Assembly (NCBI RefSeq): GCF_902686445.1
Contig: NC_062223.1
Coordinates: 60,876,998-60,940,997, forward strand
Source: Sciurus carolinensis
Lineage: Eukaryota > Chordata > Mammalia > Rodentia > Sciuridae
DNA length: 64,000 nucleotides
Direction: 5' to 3'
Shown here piece by piece: positions 52,822 to 64,000 of this stretch. The stretch's first letter is position 1; each line of letters opens with the position of its first letter. The position numbers and the translations under genes are program-made. The notes under the pieces were generated by a model that searched no databases, was not told where the DNA came from, and worked only from the letters and a program-made list of their open reading frames with translations.

Positions 52822-55030
52822 ACTAATTCTATTTTATTTTCATGTACAGATTAGCTTAAACAATGATGCCATTCCTGTCTACTTACCATATAAAGGATTA
52901 ATTTTTAATAATATTCATGAACATATTTTGAAATAAGTGTTTAGACTGAGTTCATTTTTTGTGATGTATTTTTATCACTTTACTAATTAAGAAGCAAAGT
53001 AAGTTAAAATGAGTAGCTTAATTCTGAAAATTGTTGGCTATTTTTTATCTTGGTAGAGTTTTACTACCCTGGTAGATATCTACCAGGTGATTTTTATTCT
53101 ATAATAATGAGATTAAAGATAGAATAACCTCACTTTGCTGATGATATCATTCTTATATATCTTGAGGTGCCAATGAAAATTCTTCTTGATTCTAAGTGGC
53201 CTAAGTTGCTGCTGATTGTTCAGTTCATTTGAACAAATGGAGGAAACACAAGTTGTATGTAGTTAATACTTGATTACCTGTGCTCCTAGCTGCACAGATA
53301 ATTCCAAATAGCAGTTACATCAGATGTTTATATTTAGTTCATGAATGAATTAAGTATTTATATTTGAATATAACCATGTCCCATATTCTAGGAACTCTTG
53401 TCTTTGGTTTGTTGCAATGATTATTGAAACTTGGAAGTATTTTTTCCTGAATCCAAAGTGTATTTTATTACTTAGAATGCATTGGCTAAGAACTCTTATT
53501 TGTAATTTGAATCTTCTTGGGAGAGTCTTGTTTATTTGTTCCATTCATCTCCTTGCCAAACAGAAGACTGATAAATGCCTGAGTTACTCTTGTTCCTTCT
53601 CTTTTTTTTTCTTCTCTAAGTTAGCCAATTTACTTTTTGCTGAATAAGGATATTAGAAAACTGAATTTTCTTACAAACGTTAAGTTATTTAACTGAATTT
53701 GGTTCCAAAAAATTAAAGAAATCTGAAATATGTTAAGCATATATACATATATTTAGTTACATTGGGTTGCAGTGATTGAACCACTTGTCTTTTGATTTTT
53801 GCAGTCTAAAATTTCTTGATTGGTGCACATTTTATTATTTCAGATATTTCCCTTGTGCAAAAATCTTGACCTGCTGCCTATTATATATATTTTATTACTA
53901 TGAACTAACCCAGTTATAACATAACTTAGGAATTTCTATACATCAGTGCCTAAAATGCTCCTGGAATATTAGAACCCTTTTTTATAAATCATATTTAATA
54001 GTAATAATAGATTTTCTTTGTATTTTGGTGTTTGCTTATTTTCACTGTGCCTTTTTTATTTTTACTTGGCTTAGATTCATCACTATGTTAATTACAAGTA
54101 GTCTTTTTAGTCATTAACTATGTTTTATTATGCATTTATTTTTGAAATGAATAATTCCATATTCCTTCCGTTTTTAAGCTGTTATTGGAAATGTCTGGTT
54201 AACATTGACTAGGCAAAAGCTTGAAAATATAGTTGGAATTCAGGTGTCACTGGAGGAATAGGTGGTTTACTTTCATGCTTCTACTCCTGTAATATGGGAA
54301 TTATTTTTCTATGTTAGACAGAAATTGAGTAAACAATGTTGCTATTGATTTCCTAGAAACTTAATTATAAAATTGCTGGAATAATAGTAGCCATGTAGAT
54401 GTTCTAATACTTTCTTATAGAATAGGAGGAAATACTTTTCCTCCATGGAAATTATTCAAAGGCCATTGACACTATGGCTTTTGTTGAATTGTAGGTTTTG
54501 TCTAGTTTTAAAATATTTGGTTGAATTTTCTACTTAAAGTAGGAAAGTTTTGTTTTGCCATTTCAATGCTAAACAGGATATTCTATTAATCTCCCTTACA
54601 ATAAATTTCTTTATTTCTTATATGTGTATACATGGTTTTAGAATCTTCTGAAACAATAAATTTTTTTATTGATTTATGTATTTATATTTTAATCATGAAA
54701 GAACATATATTTAAAATTCATAATAATGTAATGCTATAAAATTTAGATATTTTAATAATTCATTTTAATTGGGCATTTTTGTGTTATTTAGTTAATTACT
54801 AAGTAAACATTTGTTTGTTTTAAGATGAGATAAATTGGTATGATCTTGTATGACCCTGATATCCCATTATTTGGATATTATTTTTCATAAAATAGGTTGA
54901 CTATTTATATGAATGTTAAATTAAAATTTTCTCTCAAAATACACAGTAAATAAGGTACATTTATACAAGATTCATGAAACAAAGATTTCTTGAGCCTATG
55001 CATTTTTAGATTCACTCTGGATTAACGTTA
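52822..55030. other. Intron sequence, mostly single copy
   Basis: AT-rich, no gene or named repeat, except a perfect 20-bp palindrome at 53068-53087. Confidence 0.45.
53068..53087. repeat. Perfect 20-bp palindrome
   Basis: CCTGGTAGATATCTACCAGG reads the same on both strands. Flanking tggtagagttttactaccc repeats part of the arm. Confidence 0.97.
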
Positions 55031-55034
55031 TTAC

Positions 55035-55252
55035 CTTTTTTGCGGGGGTGGGGTACCTGGGATTAAATCCAGAGGTCCTTTACAACTGAGCTACATTGCA
55101 GTCCTTTTTTATTTTTTATTTTGAGATGGGGTCTCACTAAGGTTGCTTAGGGCCTTGCTAAATTGCTGGGGATGATCTCCAACTTGTGATCCTCCTGTCT
55201 CAGCCTCCCGGATCGCTGTTTTTACAAGCGTGTGTGCACCTGGAGAGTTTCT
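55035..55252 (-). mobile_element. B1-dID dimeric SINE
   Basis: Minus strand: ID half (cctgggattaaatccagagg), linker, B1 half (gagatggggtctcactaagg to gcgtgtgtgcacctgg). Confidence 0.9.
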
Positions 55253-55259
55253 ACATATT

Positions 55260-56150
55260 TTAAATAGTGATGAATGTAGTCTAATTTGCTATAGAATTGC
55301 ACTATCCAATTTCAGGATTACCAACTACATAAATTCATGTCAGAGAATTTTTATGAAGTTTATTTATCAACTACAGAGTCCAGTTGTTCTGTGTAAGAAA
55401 GTAACATAGAGAGTAAGTTATGACTATAGAATCCATATGTCCTGGATTTATCTGAGATTGTTCTGGATTTTACACCTGTGTTCTTGATTTAATAATTGTC
55501 TCTTTTCACCTAAGAAGTATCCTACTTTGGATGATATATTATATAAACAACTTCACATGATGGGATTCCTTTCAAGTATTTTTTGAAGATCCACTGTGTC
55601 TAGAACTGTCTAGGAGCAAGGGCACCAGCTAATAGTAAACAAGTTAAAAGACAAATGACATATCAAGTAACTCAGAAAGGTTTTATACGTTATTATTACC
55701 AAAAGGTGACTAGGTAAATTGTCTTTGTCATGGAACACATCAAGGTAAACTCTTCCTTGGTGCATGAGAATTCAGTGCTATTAGAAGAGCATAAGTATTT
55801 AGACGGAAAGGAACTTAACATTTTAGAAGGAAATAGTCTACAGATGTGTCAGGATAATAGAAAAAATGCATTGTTTTTATAATGTCAATGAGTACTTTAA
55901 ACATTTTTTTTTACTTTTTACAATTGTAGGTATAAAATAAATGAGTTGCAAGTACTCATTTAACTTAATTAAAACTTGGTAAATTGAGGAGGATTCTTAA
56001 ATGGGGTTGCTTGTAGCTTGTAAAAGGTTATTCAGTATACCTATAACTTTCTTAAGCTATAGAAAGCAAATCTGCTGGACAAAATCTTCATGTCTGGTAC
56101 AGGTAAAAAAAATACAGAGTAAGAAAACTGGGTAAGAGGCATAGATTTTA
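55260..56150. other. Intron sequence between two SINEs
   Basis: Single-copy-looking; nothing to name. Confidence 0.4.
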
Positions 56151-56161
56151 AAATGTTGGGC

Positions 56162-56353
56162 CAGGCGTGCTGGCTCATGCTTCTAATCCCAGCAGCTCTG
56201 AAGGCTAACTCAAGAGGATCACAAATTCAAAAGCCAGCCTCAGCAATTTGAGGATGTAAGTTAGTAAGACCTTATCTCAAAATAAAAAAAAAAAAAAAGA
56301 GGGCTGGGAATGTGGTTTAGTGGTTAAGTCCCCCTGGGTTCAATCCCTGGTAC

Positions 56354-56384
<31 letters not shown>
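56162..56384 (+). mobile_element. B1-dID dimeric SINE, sense
   Basis: Plus strand, full length: B1 half (gccaggcgtgctggctcatg to agaccttatctcaaaataa), A-rich linker (56278-56299), ID half (gggctgggaatgtggtttag to tgggttcaatccctggtacc) and a 28-bp A tail. Likely TSD: tgttggg on both sides (ends 56161 and 56392). It defines the dimer order B1 then ID. Confidence 0.93.
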
Positions 56385-56386
<2 letters not shown>

Positions 56387-56399
56387 GTTGGGAAACACT

Positions 56400-56950
56400 G
56401 ATAAACACTGATCTCGATCAATCTGTAGTGACACAGTCAAGTCATTCTTTCAATTTTTGAAATTCAACCAAAGAATATATTTTGTCATCTAAAGTATAAT
56501 TTTAAAAGACATCCTCCTAAAAGAAAGGTTTGGTGGCATTAGTAACAATAATTTATCAATCAACTATGATTTGTTTGGCAGGTATTTTCTCTGAGCAATT
56601 AAGTATGTATGGAAATATCACAATGAATTCCATTAATTTGTATGATTAATATGTTAATAATTATAATTAAAGGTAAGTGTAAGAAATTAAAATAAATAAA
56701 ATCCTGATATACCTAGTTTTTTTAAAAAAGAATTGTAACTTGTGCTCTGTTTAGTGTCTTGACATAATTCAATTTTATTGAAAGAACATGATGTTAAAAA
56801 GGGTTTATACAATACTATAAATTCCTTTGAAATGTTTCCCATATAAATGTTTAGTCTGTATAATTTATATAGCCCTCCAGTTGATTTTTCCTTCTGAATA
56901 TATACCTTACATCCATAGAACTGTGTACTTAAATTTTTTCATACAATTTG
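56400..56950. other. Intron sequence without recognised elements
   Basis: AT-rich, nothing to name. Confidence 0.4.
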
Positions 56951-56954
56951 AAAT

Positions 56955-57762
56955 TGAGTATAGATTTTCGAAATAGCTTCTAATTATGTTTTGTATTTCA
57001 CTCGTGTCTGTTGTGATGTTTCCTTGTTCATTCCGAATTTTAGTAATTTGAGTTTTCTCCCTCTTTCTCTTTGTTAGTGTGGCTAAGGGTTTATCAATTT
57101 ATTTATTTTTTCAAAGAACCAACTATTTATTTTGTTAATTTTTCCAATTGTTTCTTTTGTTTCGATTTCGTCTCTGATTTTAACTATTTCCTGTCTTCTA
57201 CTACTTTTGGTATTGGTCTGCTCTTTTTCTAGGGCTTTGAGCTGTAGTGTTAAGTCGTTTATTTGTTGATTTCTACTTCTTTTTTTGAATGCACCCCATG
57301 AAATAAATCTTCCTCTAAGTACTGCTTTCATAGTGACCCAGAGATTTTGATATGATGTGTCTTTGTTCTCGTTTACTTCTAAGAATTTTTTTATTTCCCT
57401 CCTGATGTCTTCTGTTAGCCATTCATCATATAATAGTGTATTATTAGTCTCCAGGTATTGGAGAAGTTTCTGTTTTTATTCTGTCATTTATTTCTAATTT
57501 CAATCCATTATGATCTGATAGAGTACAAGGTAGTATCTCTATCTTCTTGTATTTGCTAACAGTAGCTTTGTGGCATAAATATGGTCTATTTTAGAGAAGG
57601 ATCCATGTGCTGCTGAGAAGAAAGTGTATTCGTTCTTTGTTGGATGGTATATTCTATATATGTCCATTAAGTCTAAATTGTGTTGTTGAGATCTATAGTT
57701 CTTTATTCAATTTTTGTTTGGACGATCTATCCAGTGGTGAGAGAGGTGTGTTGAATTTCTAG
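56955..57762 (-). mobile_element. Internal L1 ORF2 fragment lacking both ends
   Basis: Minus strand, very similar to 8424-9360 of the young L1 (end of endonuclease through the region before the reverse transcriptase), with small indels. It lacks the SINE found at 8860 in that copy. It has no 3' end, no poly(A) tail and no clear TSD, so it is not a standard 5'-truncated insertion. A partial frame at 57083-57331 reads ORF2-like sequence (WFFEKINKL). Confidence 0.9.
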
Positions 57763-57941
57763 ATGTTACGTTTTCTGAGTAGAGAATTTTCAAATTGTTG
57801 TAGATTCAGTCCCCTTAACCCTTAGACCTCATTTACTGTTCATGGGATCTTAAATAATATTGTTAAATTTATTCTAAACATAAATTAGCATATAATATCA
57901 TTATATCCACCAATAAGGTATTTAATTTTTTTTTAAAAATG

Positions 57942-57955
57942 CAGAAATACTTCTT
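57942..57955. repeat. SINE TSD, left copy
   Basis: cagaaatacttctt; identical copy at 58107-58120. Confidence 0.93.
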
Positions 57956-58106
57956 TTTTAATATTTTTTTTTTTAGTTGTCAATGGACCTTCACTTTATT
58001 TATTTATGTATATGCAGTGCTGAGGATTAAACCCAGGGCCTCACACATACCAGGCAAGCACTCTACCACTTGAGCCAAAACCCTAGCCCAGCTACAACTC
58101 CAGCCC
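57956..58106 (-). mobile_element. Squirrel-type ID SINE with TSD
   Basis: Minus strand: T-rich tail, 'agttgtcaatggacc', (TTTA)n, gtgctgaggattaaacccag to ttgagccaaaaccctagccc, then a short repeat of the end (agctacaactccagcccc). Perfect 14-bp TSD. The 'tttatttatttatgt' plus 'gtgctgaggat' lead is a form I associate with ground squirrels and marmots. Confidence 0.92.
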
Positions 58107-58189
58107 CAGAAATACTTCTTGAAGACTACGTGTGAGGTCATCGTCTTAAACTATGTTTGTTGTTGTTCTTTGTTTTTTAACAAAACCCA

Positions 58190-58360
58190 TTGTGGCGTAT
58201 TGGAAAAGGCTTTGCTTGGGGATCAGACTGGCTAGCTTAGAACCAGGACTCCATTGATTACAAACTATGAGATCTTGGACATATTTTAACTTTCCTCTGC
58301 CTCATTTCCTAAGTTTGTTGAAAATAGAGATAAAAATGCTAATTACTAACCCTAGGACAT
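58190..58360 (+). mobile_element. MIR SINE
   Basis: Forward MIR order: gtggcgtattggaaaaggct, tatgagatcttggacat, ctctgcctcatttcctaagt. Confidence 0.65.
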
Positions 58361-58364
58361 AGTA

Positions 58365-58413
58365 TTTGAACTATTATAATAGTTCAAAATTTGAGCTATT
58401 ATAATAGCTCAAA
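58365..58413. repeat. Two tandem perfect 24-bp palindromes
   Basis: Cores GAACTATTATAATAGTTC (58368-58385) and GAGCTATTATAATAGCTC (58393-58410), each extended by three symmetric bases per side. The copies are 25 bp apart and differ only at two symmetric positions, keeping each palindrome perfect. Confidence 0.97.
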
Positions 58414-58679
58414 ATTGTTTATGAATCTGAATATACATTTTTTGTTCAAATCTTTACATTATCTTTATCTTTTCACTGGATTTGATTTCCAACTCTTTAC
58501 ACAGCAGTGGAGATGGCCAGAGTTTCCACAGTTACAATGATTACCAAACTGGAAGCAAAAAAGTTCCATTACTCCTGGAGTTCAATAGTTGCATCTGGTT
58601 TGTTAATTGGGGTGGTAGCTTATATCCTACTATTTTGAGAACTACTATTTTAGAGTTGGTTATTAGTTCATTTCATCTT

Positions 58680-58790
58680 TACTGAGCACAAAATAAATGC
58701 TGGACACTCTTATGTTTGTGCTTTGTCATAGAGATGTATTTAACATAGTCCCTGTCCTTAAGGAGCTAACATTCAGGTAGGAGGTATACA
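58680..58790. mobile_element. Ancient mammalian repeat fragment, unclassified
   Basis: aaataaatgctggacactct, catagtccctgtccttaagg and agctaacattcaggtag resemble a common old mammalian repeat ('tagtccctgccctcaaggag'). Confidence 0.4.
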
Positions 58791-58799
58791 TTGTGACTG

Positions 58800-60780
58800 A
58801 TCATTTGCTCTTCCTCCATACCAATTTTCTCTGTAAAATTAATGAGTAGCACTATAGTAGATTCTTATCTAATTCAGAGCAGAGCCTTTAATCTTGGGTG
58901 GGGAGTTAGGAGAGTCCAGCAGGGAAGCTGTGCATGAGAGTTATGTGTTTGCAGAGCCATTTTTATGAGCAAGAATATTTTTAATTATTATACTTAAATT
59001 ATTACTTTTATTAAATTATTGCCCTTATTTTAGTGATTTCCTTATTCCTTTCAGGCTTTCTTCAAAAGCCAGTGTCTGTCACTGCTGAGATTATTTTTTA
59101 CTAGTACCACATTCATAGTGGTATTCCTTTCTCTTTGAGGCTCAAATATTTTTCTCTTCTTGTTTCTGGATTACATATCTAGCTCTTGCCTTCAAGTTAA
59201 AAAATTAATTAAAAATTCTTATTTTTATTGGTCTGTAAAATCAGGAACATTTTAAAGTTAGAAAATGAGTTTTATAAACTTCTTTTTAAACTCCATTTGT
59301 AACCTACAGTTATTGTATAAAATGACCTTAACTCTTTTAAGGCCTCGAATCAAGCTTTATTCTGCATTTGTGAGAGAATGTTTTAGTATGAGAATAGGAC
59401 ATTCTATTTGCGATTAAATTAATGATTGTTTATAGGTTGAATAAATACACATTGACTTTTAATTTAATCCTTATAAGGCTTCAGAATTTTTTTTAATATT
59501 TTACTCATGTTCTACTTTAGTATATTCAAAATTATCCTGTGATAGGAGATACTTGACTATTTCAAGACCCAGGACTTTAATTGTCTTTCTTTCTCTCTTG
59601 ACATTTATTAATATTTGTGCTCTGAATATGTGAATTCTACATGGGAAACATTAGATGACTTTCCAAGCTTTCCAAACACAGTGTTTTTCCATAGTACAAT
59701 GAGATATATTTGGCAATGCCTATTTTACCCAGAAATTATAATTATAATAAAGTAAAAATTAAGAATGAAAAGAATATTTATTCAGCTATATTCAACTATA
59801 AAAGAACAATCAAAAAAACAATTTTAGAATCAATATGAAATTTCCTCTCTAGGCTCATAATGAGTCTAGATTCTAGTGTCACAGGCCTGTTACCTGATCA
59901 GCGTAATTCAGGAAACTATAAACTATATATAATTATATAAAAACACAAACTTTCTACCACACATGTATGCATTTTATATGGTACTCCACAAAATATATAT
60001 AATTTTTATGTATCAGCTAAATAGATGCATGAAAGTAAAACTTTCTCCCTTTGTTATTGGTCAGTTTCATTTTAATTTAATTGCTTTTGCACACCTTCAT
60101 ATCAAAGTCTCACTCCTAGCAACAGCAATGTCCTCCGTGATGTCTTAATAGCTATAAACAACATGGAAAAGTAGAAGTTTGGATGGGGCTATCTAGACTG
60201 TTGATGAAATGACTAGCAGGAATGTATTTCATGATGTTTGCCCTTGAATGAGGAATTCCTAAAGGATGCAAAATGGGGTTAAAAAAACAGAGGACCAATC
60301 AAATCGGTCTGTTAGAGAAAGCCCAAATTTCACTGCTTGGATATCCAGATGCGCATACAGGACTCAGTGGAATTAAACATAGGAAATCAAAGTAGAGAGA
60401 CTCAGCATTAGAAGTTTAGAACTTGAAGGGATCAAGATCAGAGTGAGAGGGAGAGGATGTGAGTGTGAGGTAGAGAATGAGAAATTAAGTTGATGAAGGA
60501 TGACTGCAAACAGTGGTGGATGTTTGCGGCTTGTACTGAAAGGTCAGCAGGGTCTTATACAGGTTTGGGGACTATTTTTAAAGAAAAAAATATGCCAGAC
60601 ATACTTTTCTAGAGCAATGCTTCTATTTTTATAAGCACCCTGGGAATCATTATATTTCAATGAAAAACAAATTGCAAAAATAAATACCCTTAAGAATAGA
60701 TTGTAAGGAAATTTCGGCAACTTTATCTGCTGGGTAATTTTGAGAAGGTAGAATATTCCAGAGTTCCATTCTCCATTCAT
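58800..60780. other. Intron sequence without recognised elements
   Basis: AT-rich single-copy-looking sequence with short frames only. Confidence 0.45.
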
Positions 60781-60782
60781 CA

Positions 60783-60992
60783 TGGTGGTTAAGAGGAAAG
60801 ATTCTGTTGCAAGACTTCCTGATTTTGAATCTTAGGTATATGATTAATAGCTTAGGAGATGGACAAGTTACTTATCCTTTTCATGCCTCAGTTTCCCCAT
60901 CTTTAAAATTGGGCTAATGATATGACCTATTTCATAGGACTGTTGTGAGGAATAAATGAGTTAGTATAAATAAAGCTGTACCTAGCATAGCA
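60783..60992 (+). mobile_element. MIR SINE, nearly full length
   Basis: Forward MIR: tggtggttaagaggaaagat, gacaagttacttatcctttt, gcctcagtttccccatcttt, ggactgttgtgaggaataaa. Confidence 0.92.
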
Positions 60993-61298
60993 AGCCATAT
61001 TGGGCTAGACTGAGAATTCTCTTGACTTATACTAGGCAAATTGTACATACACCCTGGAAATGGACACTATATATGGTGCGTTTGTATAGGAAACTCTCAG
61101 ACCTCAGTTGTTTCTGGGAGGTTTCTCAAGCAGTACTAGGCTTACTTCCTAGATTTCTCCATGCGGCTTCCTCTTGGCTAGCACTTGACTGTCTTAGCCT
61201 ACAGATACGCTGCACCAAGGGCAGCAACACACTTGACTTGTGCAAATATTTGAGTGTATTTCTCAGACTTTCATGGGTGTTGTAAATATTGTATCTGG

Positions 61299-61328
61299 AA
61301 TGTTGGAGAATGTCGGAGAATGCCAGAG
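61299..61328. repeat. Short tandem repeat, 10-bp unit, three copies
   Basis: tggagaatgt, cggagaatgc, cagagaatgc in tandem. Confidence 0.75.
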
Positions 61329-61769
61329 AATGCCGTGGTCTGCATAATCATTGTATTTGGGCTTAGAACCAGGAGGCCATATGCTGTTTGGGGAGAGAAG
61401 GGTTGGGGAATAAGCATACAGAGGATCTTGTCTGCCAGACTGGTTGCTAATTTCCTGAGTAACTCCAGGCATGTCACTTGATGTCAAGATCTGTTTTCAC
61501 ATCTATAAGATGTCAAAGTTCAATTTACCAACCTCTTTGTCTGATTTCCTAGCCAATCTTTTTAACTTCTTATTTTGTAAACAAAACCTACTGAGAAGTC
61601 ATATATTTCTTTTCTATTTAAAAACGTTTTAGTCATATATTTCTGAGACTTACAGGGCATTAGAATGCACTGGAGGTCTCTTAGTTTTGCTTCTTATTCT
61701 TAGAAATTCCCTGGCTCTAGTATATTCTAGGTTTGAAGTGAGGAAAATTACCTTTTTCTTAGACTCAAG

Positions 61770-61960
61770 ACTTCCTTGAATTAGGAATTAGAAGACTTGA
61801 ATTAAAATATAATCACATTCTCTGTGACTTGGTCATGTTACTTTACCTCTTAGTAGCTTAGTTTTCCATCTGTGAAAAGAAAACAACAATGTAACTTTTA
61901 GGGTGCAGATTAAATAAGACAACACTTAAGAACTTTAAAGACAATAGCTCATAGATAATG
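61770..61960 (+). mobile_element. MIR-type SINE
   Basis: Forward order: ctctgtgacttggtcatgtt, actttacctcttagtagc, gttttccatctgtgaaaaga. Confidence 0.65.
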
Positions 61961-61964
61961 TCTA

Positions 61965-62555
61965 TTTTCTTAGTGGCCCTCTTCCTAACCCCTGAATCAG
62001 GTGGAGCTTCTAGAAAAGCAATTCCTGTAATAGTCAGTGATATTGAAACAAATTATTAAATTATTTCCCCCAAAGGACCAAAGAACTCCTTGTTTCTTAA
62101 AAGCTAGAAATTATCATTTCATTGTGTAGGTGATGGACAGATAGACATTGAATGTCAACCATAGAACTGTAATGTAAAGGCAGTCTGTCTTATACTGAAC
62201 AAGGGATGTTTCCAGATACCTTCATTTCCGAATCCCAAAATGATAGGCTAATAAAGCACAATGGGCTGAAGGACCAGCTGTGAGGTTGGGAGCTAGATGG
62301 CAGGATTCCATGGATTGTTCTTGCTCTATTAGGATCTGCAACATGAATAGACCTCAGTTGATCCAGGAAATATACTTCCTTTTGCAGTCGGGAAGAGAGG
62401 AAGCTGAAGGAGAGGTGAGTGTGCCTAATAGAGACAGGAGAATTTGATCTTGATTTGGGGAGTAGCTGGGTCTTCTTATCTTGTTTGGACACAGTAGATT
62501 TTAAATGAGAGTCATTTACATTTTAAATAGGAAATTCTCATAGATTCAGTGGGGA
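61965..62555. other. Intron sequence without recognised elements
   Basis: Somewhat less AT-rich; a 100-codon antisense frame (62190-62492) has no recognisable domain. Confidence 0.4.
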
Positions 62556-62559
62556 AAAA

Positions 62560-63260
62560 ACAAAAAGCATGTACCTCAACCCATGAGGCATGCTTCCTGT
62601 GGAGTGGTCCCTAAGTGATTGCTCAGAGTACAATTGCTGCATTTATTAAACTTTTTATTTACTGAAGAGTGGATGGTAGCATATGGGAGCAATGACAATA
62701 GCTGACTGATGAGAAAACAAAGAAATTCCAGTATTCTGCTGTTTTGAAAAAAGTCATTCAGAATTTAGTCATATTGGTTCAGCTGTTGTAACCAAAGACA
62801 GATAAGATAATAGAGGTCTTTGTGGTGGTTTTGTACTGAAATCCTTTATCTTTATGATGCACTGGGGCCCTTTAGAGTGGAAAGCTTTTAAAACTGCTGT
62901 TGGATTCAGACCTCAAATTGACTGCTGGAACACTGGGACAGGGGTTCCTTTCTCAGGCAGTCACCACAAAGTAACTTTTATCAGGGAACCTTCTGATAGA
63001 TTGTTGGTTTCTTCAGCTTACCCTGTTTATTTTTTGTTGACTTTTTGCTGCCCTATTTTCTGACATTTAAAAGAAGGCTATATCAAAAAAGGCCAATGCT
63101 AAATGATGGACTGAGCTTGTGAAGTGGAGACATCACAGTCCATCTGATGTGTGAGGGGGCTGCAGTGTAAGATGCAGTCGTTTAACCAGGTTATCTGTGG
63201 GCAGAAAAGATCAAATGCAGCTTTCTTTTATGACTTGCATTGTATTTGGCCTTTCTTCTC
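62560..63260. promoter_or_regulatory. Possible intronic enhancer, GATA-motif cluster with E-box
   Basis: Repeat-free block of moderate GC. It has overlapping AGATAA sites at 62800-62810, further WGATAR sites (either strand) at 62846-62851, 62978-62983, 62994-62999 and 63191-63196, and a CAGCTG E-box at 62780-62785, 14 bases before the double site. SOX6 is expressed in erythroid cells, where GATA1 with TAL1 acts at E-box/GATA pairs; a link is inference. Confidence 0.25.
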
Positions 63261-64000
63261 CAACAATGTCCATTAAAAAAAAAAAAAATTAGAACTGACC
63301 AGGGAATTGATTCTTAAGAGCTTTTCTTTTCAACTTAATTTAAAATCTTTCTGGATTGTTGACTGAAATCCTTGATTGATGTTGCTTTGGAATTACTGTT
63401 AAGTGCTTTAATCTTTCTAGGATTGATGTGGAAAAGTATATCTTCCTCAGAACTCTGCTCCACTGTCACTGGCAATATTTGCATCGCTGCACACAGGCAT
63501 TTTTTTAGTTAACCGGTCTTTTTGTAATTTCATTGTTAAGTTCTATTAAGTTTATTGAAGTAACTTGGGCAGGGATCCAGTGAAGGAGAGTGGTTAGGTA
63601 TATGTTTTATTCTAAATTCCCTCAGACATATTTCCAGATAATGTCATTTGGTGAATCAGTTTTATTTTGCTTGGTAAACATTGTTTTAACACCACTGCCC
63701 TTCATTTCATTAAAAATGAAAAGCATGCAGAGAAATTCACAAAATTTAATTTAGTTGTCTCTGTACTTGGTCCGTATCTCTAGCGCTCTCTGTACCTCCC
63801 TCCAACTGCTGTGCTCTTTTCTGGGTTTTGTCATTAGAGAAATTTAGTTATCATCACATAGCAGTGATCTATATTCAGAGAAGAGAGGTATGAAGAGTGA
63901 CCTATTAAAATTGCTATACAGTTAAAGTTCTAGTGTGGGAATATTATAAAAGAGGCAAGGTAAATCTTCTACATATGAAGTACTCCGCAAGTTTTCGGCC
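63261..64000. other. Intron sequence at the right edge
   Basis: A 13-bp A run near 63275, otherwise single-copy-looking sequence. No exon or SINE recognised. Confidence 0.4.

Noticed and set aside
62190..62492. 100-codon antisense frame
   Set aside because: No motif; single-copy intron sequence with no supporting context.

Overview
The window is mammalian nuclear DNA: AT-rich, nearly gene-free and dominated by retrotransposon remnants of many ages. The SINEs point to a rodent of the squirrel family (ground squirrel, marmot or similar). They are ID-type tRNA-Ala-like SINEs reading, on the opposite strand, 'ggattgaacccagggcc', and dimeric SINEs made of a 7SL-derived B1 half joined by an A-rich linker to an ID half (B1-dID type). 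Several are young, with intact target-site duplications (TSDs). The species call is inference from repeat families recalled from memory; no search was run.

Only one gene segment is convincing: a 90-bp coding exon on the + strand at 24621-24710, flanked by AG and GT splice sites. Its 30 codons match the part of the transcription factor SOX6 just before the leucine-zipper coiled coil (DSSCMEKLL...SELLGEIK). The rest of the window is therefore intron of SOX6, a very large gene with very long introns: about 24.6 kb upstream and 39.3 kb downstream of the exon. I looked for the neighbouring SOX6 exons and did not see them.

Region by region. 1-12.1 kb is a nest of L1 elements: an ancient antisense L1 (1 to about 5.2 kb) split by a MaLR-type LTR, then a second old L1 fragment split by a young full-length antisense L1 (5594-11960), itself split by an ID SINE. 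Both younger insertions have clean TSDs. The young L1 has a GC-rich tandemly repeated 5'UTR, an ORF1 broken at an A18 run, a decayed ORF2 and a 3'UTR with telomere-like repeats. 12.3-16.1 kb holds a B1-dID SINE and an ancient sense-strand L1 lacking most of its reverse transcriptase. 16-24.6 kb is mostly unique sequence with a possible regulatory block at 19.1-20.1 kb. 27.1-29.6 kb is a patchwork of old L1 pieces. 30-39 kb is largely unique intron with a (TA)n tract. 39-50 kb carries SINEs with large pyrimidine microsatellites at their tails, MIRs, L2, a hAT-like element and an old L1 with a Tigger-like DNA transposon inside it. 50-58 kb has more L1 fragments, an LTR-like element and SINEs. 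58-64 kb has MIRs, a pair of tandem perfect palindromes and a GATA-motif-rich block near the right end.

There is no operon, phage, CRISPR array or defence system here. The interest lies in the nested transposon history, the structure of the young L1, several perfect palindromes, SINE-associated microsatellites and possible intronic regulatory sequence of SOX6.
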